From NCBI RefSeq assembly GCF_001422985.1, contig NZ_LMNL01000012.1, forward strand, positions 623,096-687,095: DNA of 64,000 nucleotides. Reading direction: 5' to 3'. The DNA is from Methylobacterium sp. Leaf117. GTDB lineage: Bacteria > Pseudomonadota > Alphaproteobacteria > Rhizobiales > Beijerinckiaceae. The notes beneath the pieces are model-generated. The model ran no database searches. It saw nothing but the letters and a program-made list of their open reading frames with translations, and was not told where the DNA came from. Both the position numbers and the translations under genes were made by a program. Of this stretch, positions 1 through 9,063 are shown piece after piece; position 1 is the first letter of the stretch, and each line of letters starts with the position of its first letter.

Positions 1-588
<588 letters not shown>

Positions 589-596
589 CGGAGATC

Positions 597-1748
597 CTAC
601 TCGGCCGCGTGGGACAGGGCGACGGCGGGCGCGGGCTCGAGAGCCTTCACGCGCCGGGTCAGGCGGGGCTCGACATAGGTGCGGTAGATGCCCGCCAGAC
701 CGTTGGGGAAGGCCAGCACCACGAGGATGAACAGGCCGCCGAGGCCGAACAGCCAGAGTTCCGGGAAGCTCTCCGAGAAGGTGGTCTTGGCCCAGTTGAC
801 CAGGAGCGTGCCCCAGACCGCGCCGAACAGGGACAGGCGCCCGCCGACGGCGGCGTAGATCACCATCTCGATCGACGGCACGATGCCGACGAAGGAGGGC
901 GACATGAACCCGACCTGGAGGGTGAACATCGCGCCCCCGATGGCGGCGAACACAGCCGCGAGGCAGAACGCGAAGGTCTTGAAGCTCGCCACCTGGTAGC
1001 CCGAGAACCGGACCCGGTCCTCCTTGTCGCGCATGGCGAGCAGGATGCGCCCGAGCTTCGACTTCTTCACGGCCTGCGCGAACAGGATGCAGGCGACAAG
1101 CAGGCCGGCGTTGACGAAGTAGAGGATGTTGTGGGCGCTGTCGGTGCGGATGTCCCAGCCGTGCAGGGTGCGCAGATCGGTGATGCCATTGATGCCGCCG
1201 GTGTAGCCCTGCTGGCCGACGATCAGGATCGTCAGGATGGCGGCGATGGCCTGGGTGATGATGGCGAAGTAGGTGCCGCCGACGCGGCGTCGGAACATCG
1301 CCGTGCCGATGACGAAGGCAAAGAAGGCCGGCACCACCAGCACCGCGATCAGCGTGAAGGGCAGGCTGGTGAAGGGCTTCCAGAACCACGGCAGTTCGGT
1401 GATCTGGTTCCAGTCCATGAAGTCGGGAATGCCCGGGGTCGACTGGATCTTGGTATTCTCGACGCTGGACGCTTCGAGCTTCAGGTACATGGCCATCAGG
1501 TAGCCGCCGAGGCCGAAGAACACGCCCTGGCCGAGCGAGAGGATGCCGCCGAAGCCCCAGCAGATGACCAGGCCGAGGGCCACGAACGAATAGGTCAGGT
1601 ACTTGCCGACGAGGTTGAGCCGGAAGGCGTCGAGCAGCATCGGCAGCAGGATGAAGATGACGCCGACGAGGAGCGCCAGGCTCACCCATTCCATCGGCTT
1701 CATGAACGGGTTGTCGTTGACGATCGTCTTGGGTGTGGAGCGGGTCAT
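597..1748 (-). CDS. urtC: Urea ABC transporter permease UrtC
   Basis: Integral-membrane permease of the urea importer, LivM-like family. The 383-residue protein has about nine to ten hydrophobic segments, beginning around residues 20-45, and the family-typical stretches GLGGYLMAMYLKLE, RDKEDRVRFSGY and GLAGIYRTY near the C-terminus. It would form the channel with UrtB and receive urea from UrtA. The ATG at 1748 sits 14 bases past the urtB stop, as expected in an operon. Branched-chain amino acid permeases are related, but the order A-B-C-D and the UrtD and UrtA sequences point to urea. Confidence 0.94.
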   Translation of the reverse strand: MTRSTPKTIVNDNPFMKPMEWVSLALLVGVIFILLPMLLDAFRLNLVGKYLTYSFVALGLVICWGFGGILSLGQGVFFGLGGYLMAMYLKLEASSVENTKIQSTPGIPDFMDWNQITELPWFWKPFTSLPFTLIAVLVVPAFFAFVIGTAMFRRRVGGTYFAIITQAIAAILTILIVGQQGYTGGINGITDLRTLHGWDIRTDSAHNILYFVNAGLLVACILFAQAVKKSKLGRILLAMRDKEDRVRFSGYQVASFKTFAFCLAAVFAAIGGAMFTLQVGFMSPSFVGIVPSIEMVIYAAVGGRLSLFGAVWGTLLVNWAKTTFSESFPELWLFGLGGLFILVVLAFPNGLAGIYRTYVEPRLTRRVKALEPAPAVALSHAAE

Positions 1749-1762
1749 GACGTTCAGGCTCC

Positions 1763-2689
1763 TCAGCGCCGGACCTTGAGGGTGAAGAGGCCCTGGGGCC
1801 GCAGCATCAGGATGCCGACCACCGCCAACAGCGTGAGCACCTTCGCGGTGGAACCCGAGAGGAAGAATTCGAGGGTCGATTGCGTCTGCGAGATCGAGAA
1901 GGCGGACGCGATGGTGCCGAGCAGCGAGGCGGCGCCGCCGAACACCACGATCAGGAAGGTGTCGACGATGTAGAGCTGGCCGGAGGTCGGCCCGGTCGAG
2001 CCCACCATGGTGAAGGCCGAACCGGCGATGCCCGCGATGCCGCAGCCGAGGCCGAAGGTGAGGCGGTCGACCCGTTCGGTGTCGATGCCGACGGCGCCCG
2101 CCATGGCGCGGTTCTGCACCACGGCGCGAACCTGGGCGCCGAAGCGCGAGCGGTACATCAGGAGGGCGACGCCGACGGTGATCAGCGTCGTGATGGCCAT
2201 GACGAACATGCCGTTGATCGGGATCTCGATGGTGTCGGTGACCTGCACCGAGCCGATCAGCCAGGACGGCAGCTCGACGCCGACCTCACGGGCACCGAAG
2301 ATCGAGCGGTAGGCCTGCTGCAGGATCAGCGACAGGCCCCAGGTGGCCAGCAGCGTATCGAGCGGGCGCTTGTAGAGGTGGCGGATCAGGGCCCATTCCA
2401 CCAGCATCCCGAGCGCCCCCGAGGCCAGGAAGGCGAGCGCCATCGCGATGAAGAAGTAAGCCGGGAACAGGGCCGGCAGTTGGGTCTGGAAGAAGTTCGA
2501 GCAGAGATAGGTCATGTAGGCGCCGAGGATCATGAACTCCCCGTGCGCCATGTTGATCACCCCCATTTGGCCGAAGATGATCGCCAGCCCGAGCGCCATC
2601 AGCACGTAGACCGAAAACAGGATCAGTCCGGCAAAGCCCTGCATCGCGAAGATCGCGCCGAGATCACCGAGCGAGTAGTCACCGAACAT
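1763..2689 (-). CDS. urtB: Urea ABC transporter permease UrtB
   Basis: LivH-like channel subunit of the urea importer, 308 residues, with multiple membrane spans starting at residue 14. Recognisable blocks are VINMAHGEFMILGAYMTY, LLATWGLSLILQQ and FGGAASLLGT. The ATG at 2689 (MFGDYSLGD) was chosen over an in-frame start at 2731 because GGAG lies nine bases before it and because residues before it are not family-like. It is separated from urtA by about 205 bases containing an inverted-repeat element, so transcript processing or an internal promoter is possible there. Confidence 0.94.
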   Translation of the reverse strand: MFGDYSLGDLGAIFAMQGFAGLILFSVYVLMALGLAIIFGQMGVINMAHGEFMILGAYMTYLCSNFFQTQLPALFPAYFFIAMALAFLASGALGMLVEWALIRHLYKRPLDTLLATWGLSLILQQAYRSIFGAREVGVELPSWLIGSVQVTDTIEIPINGMFVMAITTLITVGVALLMYRSRFGAQVRAVVQNRAMAGAVGIDTERVDRLTFGLGCGIAGIAGSAFTMVGSTGPTSGQLYIVDTFLIVVFGGAASLLGTIASAFSISQTQSTLEFFLSGSTAKVLTLLAVVGILMLRPQGLFTLKVRR

Positions 2690-2765
2690 GGGTCCGTTCT
2701 CCGAAGGATGCCGCGCGTGTCGTGCAAGCATCAGGCCGTCGCGGACAGACGCGCCCTCTCATGAG

Positions 2766-2884
2766 ACGCGCTCCCTCCCCCTCGTGGAGGGGTAGGGGTG
2801 GGGGTGGCGCCGCCAGCCTCCGCCGGTCGAGGGTCACCCAACCACCCCCACCGCCAACTCCTCCCCACAAGGGGGAGGAGGGCA
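2766..2884. repeat. Large intergenic inverted repeat (REP-like) between urtA and urtB
   Basis: Two C-rich arms are near reverse complements of each other. The left arm runs from the ctccccctcgtggagggg hairpin into ggggtgggggtggcg. The right arm runs from ccacccccaccgcc into a cctccccacaagggggagg hairpin. The whole 120 bp could fold as a long stem or as two small hairpins. A similar C-rich palindromic element lies at 44098-44233, suggesting a dispersed family. In this position it could stabilise the 3' end of urtA mRNA or lower expression of urtB-D relative to the binding protein; that role is inference. Confidence 0.7.
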
Positions 2885-2894
2885 CGTTGGAGCC

Positions 2895-4154
2895 CTACTG
2901 GTAGCCCTTGGGGAACGGGTCGGGCTTGATCAGTTCGGGGCTGGTGTAGACGATCTCGAACTGGCCATCCGGCAGGGCCTTGCCGACGCGGGTCTTCGAC
3001 CAGAGGTGGTGGTTCGGATCGACCCGGACGTAGCCTTCCGGCGCGTCCTTGTATTCGAGGCCCGGCGAGGCGGCGACGACCTTGTCGACATCGAACGAGC
3101 CGGCCTTCTCGCAGGCCATCTTCCACAGGTGGGGCCCGAGATAGGCGGCCTGGGTGACGTCGCCGATGACGGTCTTCTCGCCCCACATCTTCTTGAAGGC
3201 GGCGACGAAGGCCTTGTTGTTCTCGTTCTCGATCGACTGGAAGTACTTCATGCAGGAATAGGCGCCGGCGATGTTGTCGCCGCCGATGCCGTCGATCTCG
3301 TCTTCCGTCACCGAGATCGTCAGGAGGATCTGCTTCGACAGGTCGATGCCGGCGGCCTTGAGTTGCTTATAGAACGCCACGTTCGAGCCGCCGACCACGT
3401 CGGCGAAGATCACCTTCGGCTTGGTGAGCTTGATCTTGTTGATCACCGAATTGAACTGGGTGTGGCCGAGAGGGAAGTACTCCTCACCGACGACCTTGCC
3501 CTTGAGCACGTTCTCGACGTGCTTTCGGGCGATCTTGTTCGAGGTGCGCGGCCAGATGTAGTCCGACCCGATGAAGAAGAACGAATCGCCGCCCTTCTCC
3601 TTGTGGACCCAGTTGAGGCCGGCGAGGATCTGCTGCGTGGCTTCCTGGCCGGTGTAGAAGACGTTCTTGGACTGCTCCAGGCCCTCGTAGAAGGTCGGGT
3701 AGTACAAGAGGCCGTTATACTGCTCGAACACCGGCAGCGCGGCCTTGCGCGAGGCCGAGGTCCAGCAGCCCATCACGGCGGCGCAATGGTCGTTGACCAG
3801 GAGCTTCTTCGCCTTCTCGGCGAAGGTCGGCCAATCGGAGGCGCCGTCCTCCTGGATGATCTTGATCTTGCGGCCGAGCACGCCGCCCGCCTCGTTGATC
3901 TGCGAGATCGCGAGCTTTTCGGCCTGAATGGAGCCGGTCTCGGAGATCGCCATGGTGCCGGTGGCCGAGTGCAGGATGCCGACCGTCACCTCGGTGTCGG
4001 TCACGGCGAGGCCGGTGGTGTTCACCGCCGACGTCGCCGGTCCCGCCGCGAAGCTCATGCGCGGCATCAGGGCGATCGCCGGAGCGCCGGCGAGCCCCAT
4101 CAGAAGCCTGCGCCGCAGCGCCGATTGCAGGCCCTTGCCCTTGTCCTCTGCCAT
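2895..4154 (-). CDS. urtA: Urea ABC transporter substrate-binding protein UrtA
   Basis: Periplasmic urea-binding protein, 419 residues. The N-terminus (LRRRLLMGLAGAPAIAL, then SFAAG) looks like a Tat-style export signal, cleaved near residue 35. The mature part is a type I periplasmic binding fold with family-typical blocks: VGILHSATGTMAISE, WTSASRKAALPVFE, YPTFYEGLEQS, NNKAFVAAFKKMWG and the tail PDPFPKGYQ, which is highly typical of UrtA. The start at 4154 (MAEDKGKG) is preferred over an in-frame start at 4367 that would add 71 non-conserved residues. It is the first gene of the operon and divergent from the permease-kinase gene. Confidence 0.95.
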   Translation of the reverse strand: MAEDKGKGLQSALRRRLLMGLAGAPAIALMPRMSFAAGPATSAVNTTGLAVTDTEVTVGILHSATGTMAISETGSIQAEKLAISQINEAGGVLGRKIKIIQEDGASDWPTFAEKAKKLLVNDHCAAVMGCWTSASRKAALPVFEQYNGLLYYPTFYEGLEQSKNVFYTGQEATQQILAGLNWVHKEKGGDSFFFIGSDYIWPRTSNKIARKHVENVLKGKVVGEEYFPLGHTQFNSVINKIKLTKPKVIFADVVGGSNVAFYKQLKAAGIDLSKQILLTISVTEDEIDGIGGDNIAGAYSCMKYFQSIENENNKAFVAAFKKMWGEKTVIGDVTQAAYLGPHLWKMACEKAGSFDVDKVVAASPGLEYKDAPEGYVRVDPNHHLWSKTRVGKALPDGQFEIVYTSPELIKPDPFPKGYQ

Positions 4155-4245
4155 CGTGCCCAAACCCCTGTCGGTCGTCGCGCGGCGCTCGGGACGGCCG
4201 CGGATCGACGGAGCGGAGGCTAGGCTGCAGGGTGCCGTGCGGCCT

Positions 4246-4263
4246 ATACGCTGTATTGCGTAT
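4246..4263. promoter_or_regulatory. Candidate operator palindrome in the urtA/kinase intergenic region
   Basis: A perfect inverted repeat, ATACGC-tgtatt-GCGTAT, with 6-bp arms and 6-bp spacer, lies in the 289-bp gap between the divergent urtA and sensor-kinase genes, 92 bases from the urtA start. The ATAC/GTAT half sites resemble those bound by GntR-family (FCD type) regulators, which is family knowledge and not proof. No GntR gene is visible in the window. It could control either or both divergent transcripts. Confidence 0.45.
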
Positions 4264-4361
4264 GTCGGAGCCCGGCGCACAGGCCCATGCTGGTGAACTT
4301 GCTCGCGCGAGTCCGTGGCCCGGACCGCGCCGTCCGAAGCGCCGGGTCGCGCCCGGCATCG

Positions 4362-4377
4362 GGGCACGGTCCTTGCT
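4362..4377 (+). promoter_or_regulatory. Sigma-54 (-24/-12) promoter for the permease-kinase gene
   Basis: GGGCACGgtccTTGCT matches the sigma-54 consensus TGGCACG-N4-TTGCW at every defined position except the first. It has the invariant GG-N10-GC spacing (GG 4363-4364, GC 4375-4376). Transcription would begin near 4388, before all plausible starts of the downstream sensor kinase. Sigma-54 promoters commonly serve NtrC-activated nitrogen genes, fitting the adjacent urea importer. I saw no convincing NtrC-binding palindrome upstream. Confidence 0.65.
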
Positions 4378-4443
4378 AAGCTGGGGACGACGGACCGCCA
4401 TCGTCACGGACGGGCCGGGATGCCGCGCCATCCCCCGTGCCGC

Positions 4444-7400
4444 ATGATACCGTCCACCCCGAAGACGATGACCGAGCACCAGCGTATCCTGCCGATCCGG
4501 CGCGACTACAATCGCCTCGTCGCCGACGAGACGCTGGAGGATTATGCGCTCCGCTTCACCGCCAAGAAGGCGCGGCGGTGGTCGGGCTTCCGGGTCGCCC
4601 AGACGGCGCTCGGCTCCCTCTCGTTCCTGGCCCTGGAGGCGATCGGCGGCACCCTGGTGCTGAGTGTCGGGTTCACCAACACCCTGGCAGCACTCCTGCT
4701 GGTGAGCGCGATCATCTTCGCCACCGCGACGCCGATCAGCCTCTACGCCGCGCGCTACGGCGTCGACATCGACCTCCTCACCCGGGGCGCCGGCTTCGGC
4801 TATATCGGCTCGACGGTGACCTCGCTGATCTACGCGAGCTTCACCTTCCTGTTCTTCGCCATCGAGGCCGCCATCATGGCTCTGGCGCTGGAGCTGTGCT
4901 TCGGGCTGCCGCCGAGCCTCGGCTACCTCGTCAGCGCCCTCGTGGTGATCCCGCTGGTGATCTACGGCATCGCGATGATCAGTCGCTTCCAGCTCTGGAC
5001 GCAGCCGGTCTGGATCGTGCTTAACCTCGTGCCGCTCGCCTGCATCGCCTTCGCCGGGGACGCGCCGGTGGCGACCTGGCTCGACCATCCAGGCAGCGAC
5101 GGCCTCGGCGGCTTCGATTGGCCCCGCTTCGGTCTCGCCTCGGGCATCCTGCTGGCGCTGCTGGCCCAGGTCGGCGAGCAGGTCGACTTCCTGCGCTTCG
5201 TGCCGGAGCGCGAACCCGGCCGTTCGGCCCGCTGGTGGGCGGCGGTGCTGAGTGCCGGCGGCGGCTGGATCCTGCCCGGGATGCTCAAGATCCTGCTCGG
5301 CTCGTTCCTCGCCGTGCTCGCCCTCGCGCACGGGGTGCCCGCCGAGCATGCCGCCGAGCCGACGCGGATGTACGCGGTGGCCTTCGGCTACGTGGTCTCC
5401 CCCGGGGCCGGCGCCGTGGCGCTGATGACGCTGTTCGTGGTGGTGTCGCAGCTCAAGATCAACGTCACCAACGCCTATGCGGGCTCCATCGCCTGGTCGA
5501 ACTTCTTCTCGCGCCTGACGCATAGCCACCCGGGCCGGGTCGTCTGGCTGGTGTTCAACGTCGCCATCGCGCTCCTGCTGATGGAGCTCGGCATCGACAA
5601 GACCATCGCCAGCACGCTCTCGCTCTACGCCGTGGTGGTGTCGGCCTGGGTCGGCGCGCTCGCGGCGGACCTCGCCATCAACAAGCCATTCGGCCTGTCC
5701 CCGCCCGGCATCGAGTTCAAGCGCGCCCATCTCTACGCCATCAATCCCGTCGGCACCGGCGCCATGGCGCTGGCGATCCTCACGGGGTTCGTGGCCCATG
5801 CGGGCTGGATCGGGGCGATGGCCGTGCCGTTCGCGCCGCTGCTGGCGCTGACCGTCGCCGTCGCGGGGGCGCCCGCGATCGCGCTCGCCACCGGCGGGCG
5901 CTACTATCTCGCCCGAACTCCGCGGACCGACTGGCACGGTGCGTCCGAGATCACCTGCCGCGTCTGCGAGCACCCGTTTGAGCCGGAGGACATGGCCCAG
6001 TGCCCCGCCTATGCGGCTCCGATCTGCTCCCTGTGCTGCTCGCTCGACGCCCGCTGCGGCGATCTCTGCAAGCCGCACGGGCGCCTGGAGGCCCAGGCCC
6101 AGGCGGTGCTCGCGCGCGTCGCCCCGGCCCGCACCGCCGCCTGGATCGGCGCGCCCCTGGGGCGCTACCTCGCGCTGATGCTGACGCTGGTGGCGGCGAT
6201 CGCTCTGATCCTCGGTATCGTGCATGCGGGCGCCAGCGCCGAGCATCCCGAGCACCGCGCGGTGCTCGGCGCGGCGCTGACCAGCGTGTTCCTGATCCTC
6301 ATCGTGATCCTGGGCATCGTCGCCTGGCTGTTCGTTCTGGCGCAGGAGAGCCGGCGGGTCGCCCTCGAGGAGACTGCGCGCCAGACCGGGCTCTACCAGG
6401 CCGAGATCGAGGCCCATAAGATCACCGATGCCAAGCTGCAGCAGGCCAAGGAGACGGCGGAGGCCGCCAATCTCGCGAAAAGCCGCTACGTGGTCGGCAT
6501 CAGCCACGAGTTGCGCACGCCCCTGAACGCGGTGCTGGGCTACGCGCAGCTGCTGGAGGGCGACCCCAGCATCCCGGCCCCGCGCCAGAACGGCATCCGG
6601 GTCATCCGGCGCTCGGCCCAGCACCTGTCGGGCCTGATCGACGGCCTCCTCGATATTTCCCGGATGGAGGCGGGTCGCCTCCAGATCCACCGCAACGAGG
6701 TACGTCTCGCCGACTTCCTCGACCAGATCGTCGACATGATCCGGCTCCAGGCGCAGGGCGCTGCCCTCGATTTCCGCTTCACCCGACCCGAGGCCCTGCC
6801 GGCGGTGGTCGCCACCGATGAGAAGCGTCTGCGCCAGATCCTGCTCAACCTCCTGTCGAACGCGATCAAGTTCACCCCCGCCGGCACGGTCACCCTGGAT
6901 CTGACCTACCGCAATCAGATCGCGGTGTTCACGATCAGCGACACCGGCCTCGGCATCCGCCGGGACGATCTGGAGCGCATCTTCGAGCCGTTCGAGCGCG
7001 GCTCGCTGGCGGCCGCCCGCTCGACGCCCGGCACCGGCCTGGGGCTGACCATCGCGCACCTGCTGGCCCAGGTAATGGGCGGCGAGATCACCGTCGAGAG
7101 CGAGGTCGGGCGCGGCACCCGCTTTCGCGTGCGCCTGATGCTGGCCTCGGTGGCCCGGCCGAAGCCCGTTCTGGCCGCGCCCGCGAGCGCGCCGGTGCGG
7201 GCCTATGCGGGCGCCCGGCGCACCATCCTGGTGGCCGACGACGATGCGGCCCATCGCGGGCTGATGCGCGACATCCTCGAACCCCTCGGCCTGGTGGTGT
7301 GGGAGGCCGGCGACGGCCCGGCCTGCCTCGCCCTGGCGGAGACCCGGCCGCCGGACCTGTTCCTCCTCGACATCGCCATGCCGGGCATGAGCGGCTGGGT

Positions 7401-7863
7401 GCTGGCCAGAGCGCTGCGGGAGGCCGGCCATACCGCCCGCATCGCCATGATGTCGGCCAACGTCCACGAGATCAGCCCGGTGCGGGGTGACGACGCGCCC
7501 CACGATGCGATCATCGCCAAACCCTTCGACCTGCGCGACTTCCTTGAATGCGTCACCGGCCTGCTCGGCCTCGCCTGGACCGCGCAGGAGCCTCCCGGGA
7601 TCGACGCCGCCGCACCGATGCCGGAGGCGTCCCCGGCCCCGCCGCCCGGGCAGGTGGCCGATCTCCTGCGCCTCGTGCGGATCGGCCACGTGCGCGGGAT
7701 CGAAGCCAAGCTGGCCGAGATGGAGGCCGAGGCGGACGCCCCGACGGCCTTCATCGTGCAGATGCGGGGCCTCGCCGCCGCCTTCGACCTGCGCCGGGCC
7801 CGCACCGTGCTGGAAGCCCTGAGCCCTCCGCAGGACGTGGCGGAAGGCGTGTCGGATGTCTGA
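4444..7863 (+). CDS. NCS1-type permease / hybrid histidine kinase fusion (sensor of nucleobase-like or urea-related signal?)
   Basis: A 1139-residue fusion. Residues about 1-470 are a multi-spanning purine/cytosine permease-like domain (NCS1), with the recognisable NVTNAYAGSIAWSNFFSR block. Residues 500-545 hold a Cys-rich knuckle (CRVC, CSLCC, CGDLC) that may bind metal. Residues about 566-636 carry two more membrane spans. Then come a HisKA domain with His688 in SHELRTP, a HATPase with N box (NLLSNAIKF), DTGLGI and GTGLGL motifs, and a receiver with Asp976 in LLDIAMPGM and Lys in AKPFD. The permease part probably senses, and perhaps transports, a small nitrogenous compound and controls autophosphorylation. 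Start uncertain (4444, 4468 or 4420). It overlaps the downstream response regulator by 8 bases. Divergence from urtA and a sigma-54 promoter suggest nitrogen signalling; the ligand is unknown. Confidence 0.88.
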   Translation: MIPSTPKTMTEHQRILPIRRDYNRLVADETLEDYALRFTAKKARRWSGFRVAQTALGSLSFLALEAIGGTLVLSVGFTNTLAALLLVSAIIFATATPISLYAARYGVDIDLLTRGAGFGYIGSTVTSLIYASFTFLFFAIEAAIMALALELCFGLPPSLGYLVSALVVIPLVIYGIAMISRFQLWTQPVWIVLNLVPLACIAFAGDAPVATWLDHPGSDGLGGFDWPRFGLASGILLALLAQVGEQVDFLRFVPEREPGRSARWWAAVLSAGGGWILPGMLKILLGSFLAVLALAHGVPAEHAAEPTRMYAVAFGYVVSPGAGAVALMTLFVVVSQLKINVTNAYAGSIAWSNFFSRLTHSHPGRVVWLVFNVAIALLLMELGIDKTIASTLSLYAVVVSAWVGALAADLAINKPFGLSPPGIEFKRAHLYAINPVGTGAMALAILTGFVAHAGWIGAMAVPFAPLLALTVAVAGAPAIALATGGRYYLARTPRTDWHGASEITCRVCEHPFEPEDMAQCPAYAAPICSLCCSLDARCGDLCKPHGRLEAQAQAVLARVAPARTAAWIGAPLGRYLALMLTLVAAIALILGIVHAGASAEHPEHRAVLGAALTSVFLILIVILGIVAWLFVLAQESRRVALEETARQTGLYQAEIEAHKITDAKLQQAKETAEAANLAKSRYVVGISHELRTPLNAVLGYAQLLEGDPSIPAPRQNGIRVIRRSAQHLSGLIDGLLDISRMEAGRLQIHRNEVRLADFLDQIVDMIRLQAQGAALDFRFTRPEALPAVVATDEKRLRQILLNLLSNAIKFTPAGTVTLDLTYRNQIAVFTISDTGLGIRRDDLERIFEPFERGSLAAARSTPGTGLGLTIAHLLAQVMGGEITVESEVGRGTRFRVRLMLASVARPKPVLAAPASAPVRAYAGARRTILVADDDAAHRGLMRDILEPLGLVVWEAGDGPACLALAETRPPDLFLLDIAMPGMSGWVLARALREAGHTARIAMMSANVHEISPVRGDDAPHDAIIAKPFDLRDFLECVTGLLGLAWTAQEPPGIDAAAPMPEASPAPPPGQVADLLRLVRIGHVRGIEAKLAEMEAEADAPTAFIVQMRGLAAAFDLRRARTVLEALSPPQDVAEGVSDV

Positions 7864-8764
7864 AGCCCAGCGCGACATCGTCCTCGTGGTGGACGATTCC
7901 CCCGAAACCCTGAGCTTCCTCACCGAGGCGATCGAGCGCTCGGGCGCCACCGTCCTGGTGGCGGTGGCGGGCGACCTCGCCCTGGCGCTGGTCGACGAGA
8001 TCACCCCCGACGTCATCCTGCTCGACGCGATGATGCCCGGCATGGACGGGTTCGAGACCTGCCGTCGCCTCAAGGCGAAGGGCCATCTCGCCCACGTGCC
8101 GGTGATCTTCATGACCGGCCTGTCGGAGACCGAGCACATCGTGAAGGGCCTGGAGGCCGGCGGCGTCGACTACGTGACGAAGCCGATCGCCCCCGACGAG
8201 ATCCTGGCCCGCATCCGGGTCCATCTCGCCGGCGCCCGTGCGGCCCAGAGCGCGCGGGCGGCCCTCGACACCACCGGCCGCACCCTGTTCGCGGTGGACC
8301 GCGACGGCGCGGTCCGGTGGTGCACGCCCCAGGCCGCGCGCCTGCTCGGCGGGGTCACCGAGCCCGGCGCGCCCCTGGGCCTGCCGCCGCAGGGCGGGGC
8401 CTGGCTGAAGGCCTGCCTGGGGGGCGCGTCCACCGCCCCTCTGAGCCTCGTGGACCGGGCAGGCACCGCCTACACTCTGAGCTTCATCGGCGGCACCGGC
8501 GACGAGATCCTGCTGCGGCTGGCCCGGGACGGTACCCAGGCCGGTCTGGAGCGCCTGCGCCTGCGCCTGCGCGTCACCGGGCGCGAGGCGGAGGTGCTGC
8601 TCTGGCTCTCGCGGGGCAAATCCAGCCGCGACATCGGCGAGATCCTGGGCTTGAGCCCCCGCACGGTGACCAAGCACCTTGAGGGCATCTACGAGAAGCT
8701 CGGGGTCGAGAATCGCACGGCTGCGTCAGTCATCGCCGCACGCCACCTGCAGGATCTCGATTGA
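7856..8764 (+). CDS. Response regulator: receiver, PAS-like linker and LuxR-type DNA-binding domain
   Basis: 302 residues. The N-terminal receiver has VVDDSPE, phospho-acceptor Asp57 in LLDAMMPGMDG, a conserved Thr in FMTGL and Lys in TKPI. Residues about 140-225 read like a degenerate PAS domain (GRTLFAVDRDGAVRWCTPQA). The C-terminal 65 residues are a LuxR/FixJ helix-turn-helix (TGREAEVLLWLSRGKSSRDIG, then LGLSPRTVTKHLEGIYEKLGV). Its ATG at 7856 overlaps the end of the sensor-kinase gene, so the two are translationally coupled and almost certainly partners. Likely targets are nearby nitrogen genes, but no binding site can be assigned. Confidence 0.93.
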   Translation: MSEAQRDIVLVVDDSPETLSFLTEAIERSGATVLVAVAGDLALALVDEITPDVILLDAMMPGMDGFETCRRLKAKGHLAHVPVIFMTGLSETEHIVKGLEAGGVDYVTKPIAPDEILARIRVHLAGARAAQSARAALDTTGRTLFAVDRDGAVRWCTPQAARLLGGVTEPGAPLGLPPQGGAWLKACLGGASTAPLSLVDRAGTAYTLSFIGGTGDEILLRLARDGTQAGLERLRLRLRVTGREAEVLLWLSRGKSSRDIGEILGLSPRTVTKHLEGIYEKLGVENRTAASVIAARHLQDLD

Positions 8765-8867
8765 GGGTCGCCCGGTCGGGCCGTGGGCCGGATATTTGTG
8801 TGGTCGGCCCTCGCTTTGGCGCGGCGGCACCCGATCTATCTCATGAGAGACAGCTGGGAGCTTCGCA

Positions 8868-9047
8868 ATGAACTGGATGACGTGGTTGGTCGGCCGTTGC
8901 GTGGATCTCACGGAGCGCGTCGTCCCGGGTCTCGACCGGCGTGAGCCGGGCCGAACGGGTGGGACCCAGAGCCTGCGGGGCCGGGTCCGGGGTTCAGGCT
9001 CGGAACCGACTGTGATTCAGCCGGCAATCGGAGCCCGGCCGGATTGA
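8868..9047 (+). CDS. Possible 59-residue small protein
   Basis: An open frame of 59 codons starts with ATG seven bases after a GGGAG ribosome-binding sequence. It begins MNWMTWLVGRCVDLTERV and then becomes Arg/Gly-rich. It sits in the 299-bp gap between the response regulator and the convergent chemoreceptor. I recognise no family; the Arg/Gly-rich tail is what random high-GC sequence would give. The ribosome-binding site is the main argument for it. The rest of the gap shows nothing else clear. Confidence 0.25.
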   Translation: MNWMTWLVGRCVDLTERVVPGLDRREPGRTGGTQSLRGRVRGSGSEPTVIQPAIGARPD

Positions 9048-9063
9048 CGGGCGGCGCGTCCGC

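Noticed and set aside
4221..4240. Possible sigma-54 promoter toward urtA on the minus strand
   Set aside because: The best candidate near ctgcagggtgccgtgcgg has the wrong spacing between the GC and CC dinucleotides (9 or 11 rather than 10) and several mismatches.
3715..8139. A 1474-codon open frame on the minus strand covering the sensor kinase
   Set aside because: It is the antisense of the kinase and urtA coding regions; long antisense frames are common in high-GC DNA, and its translation is Arg/Gly/His-rich with no family motif.
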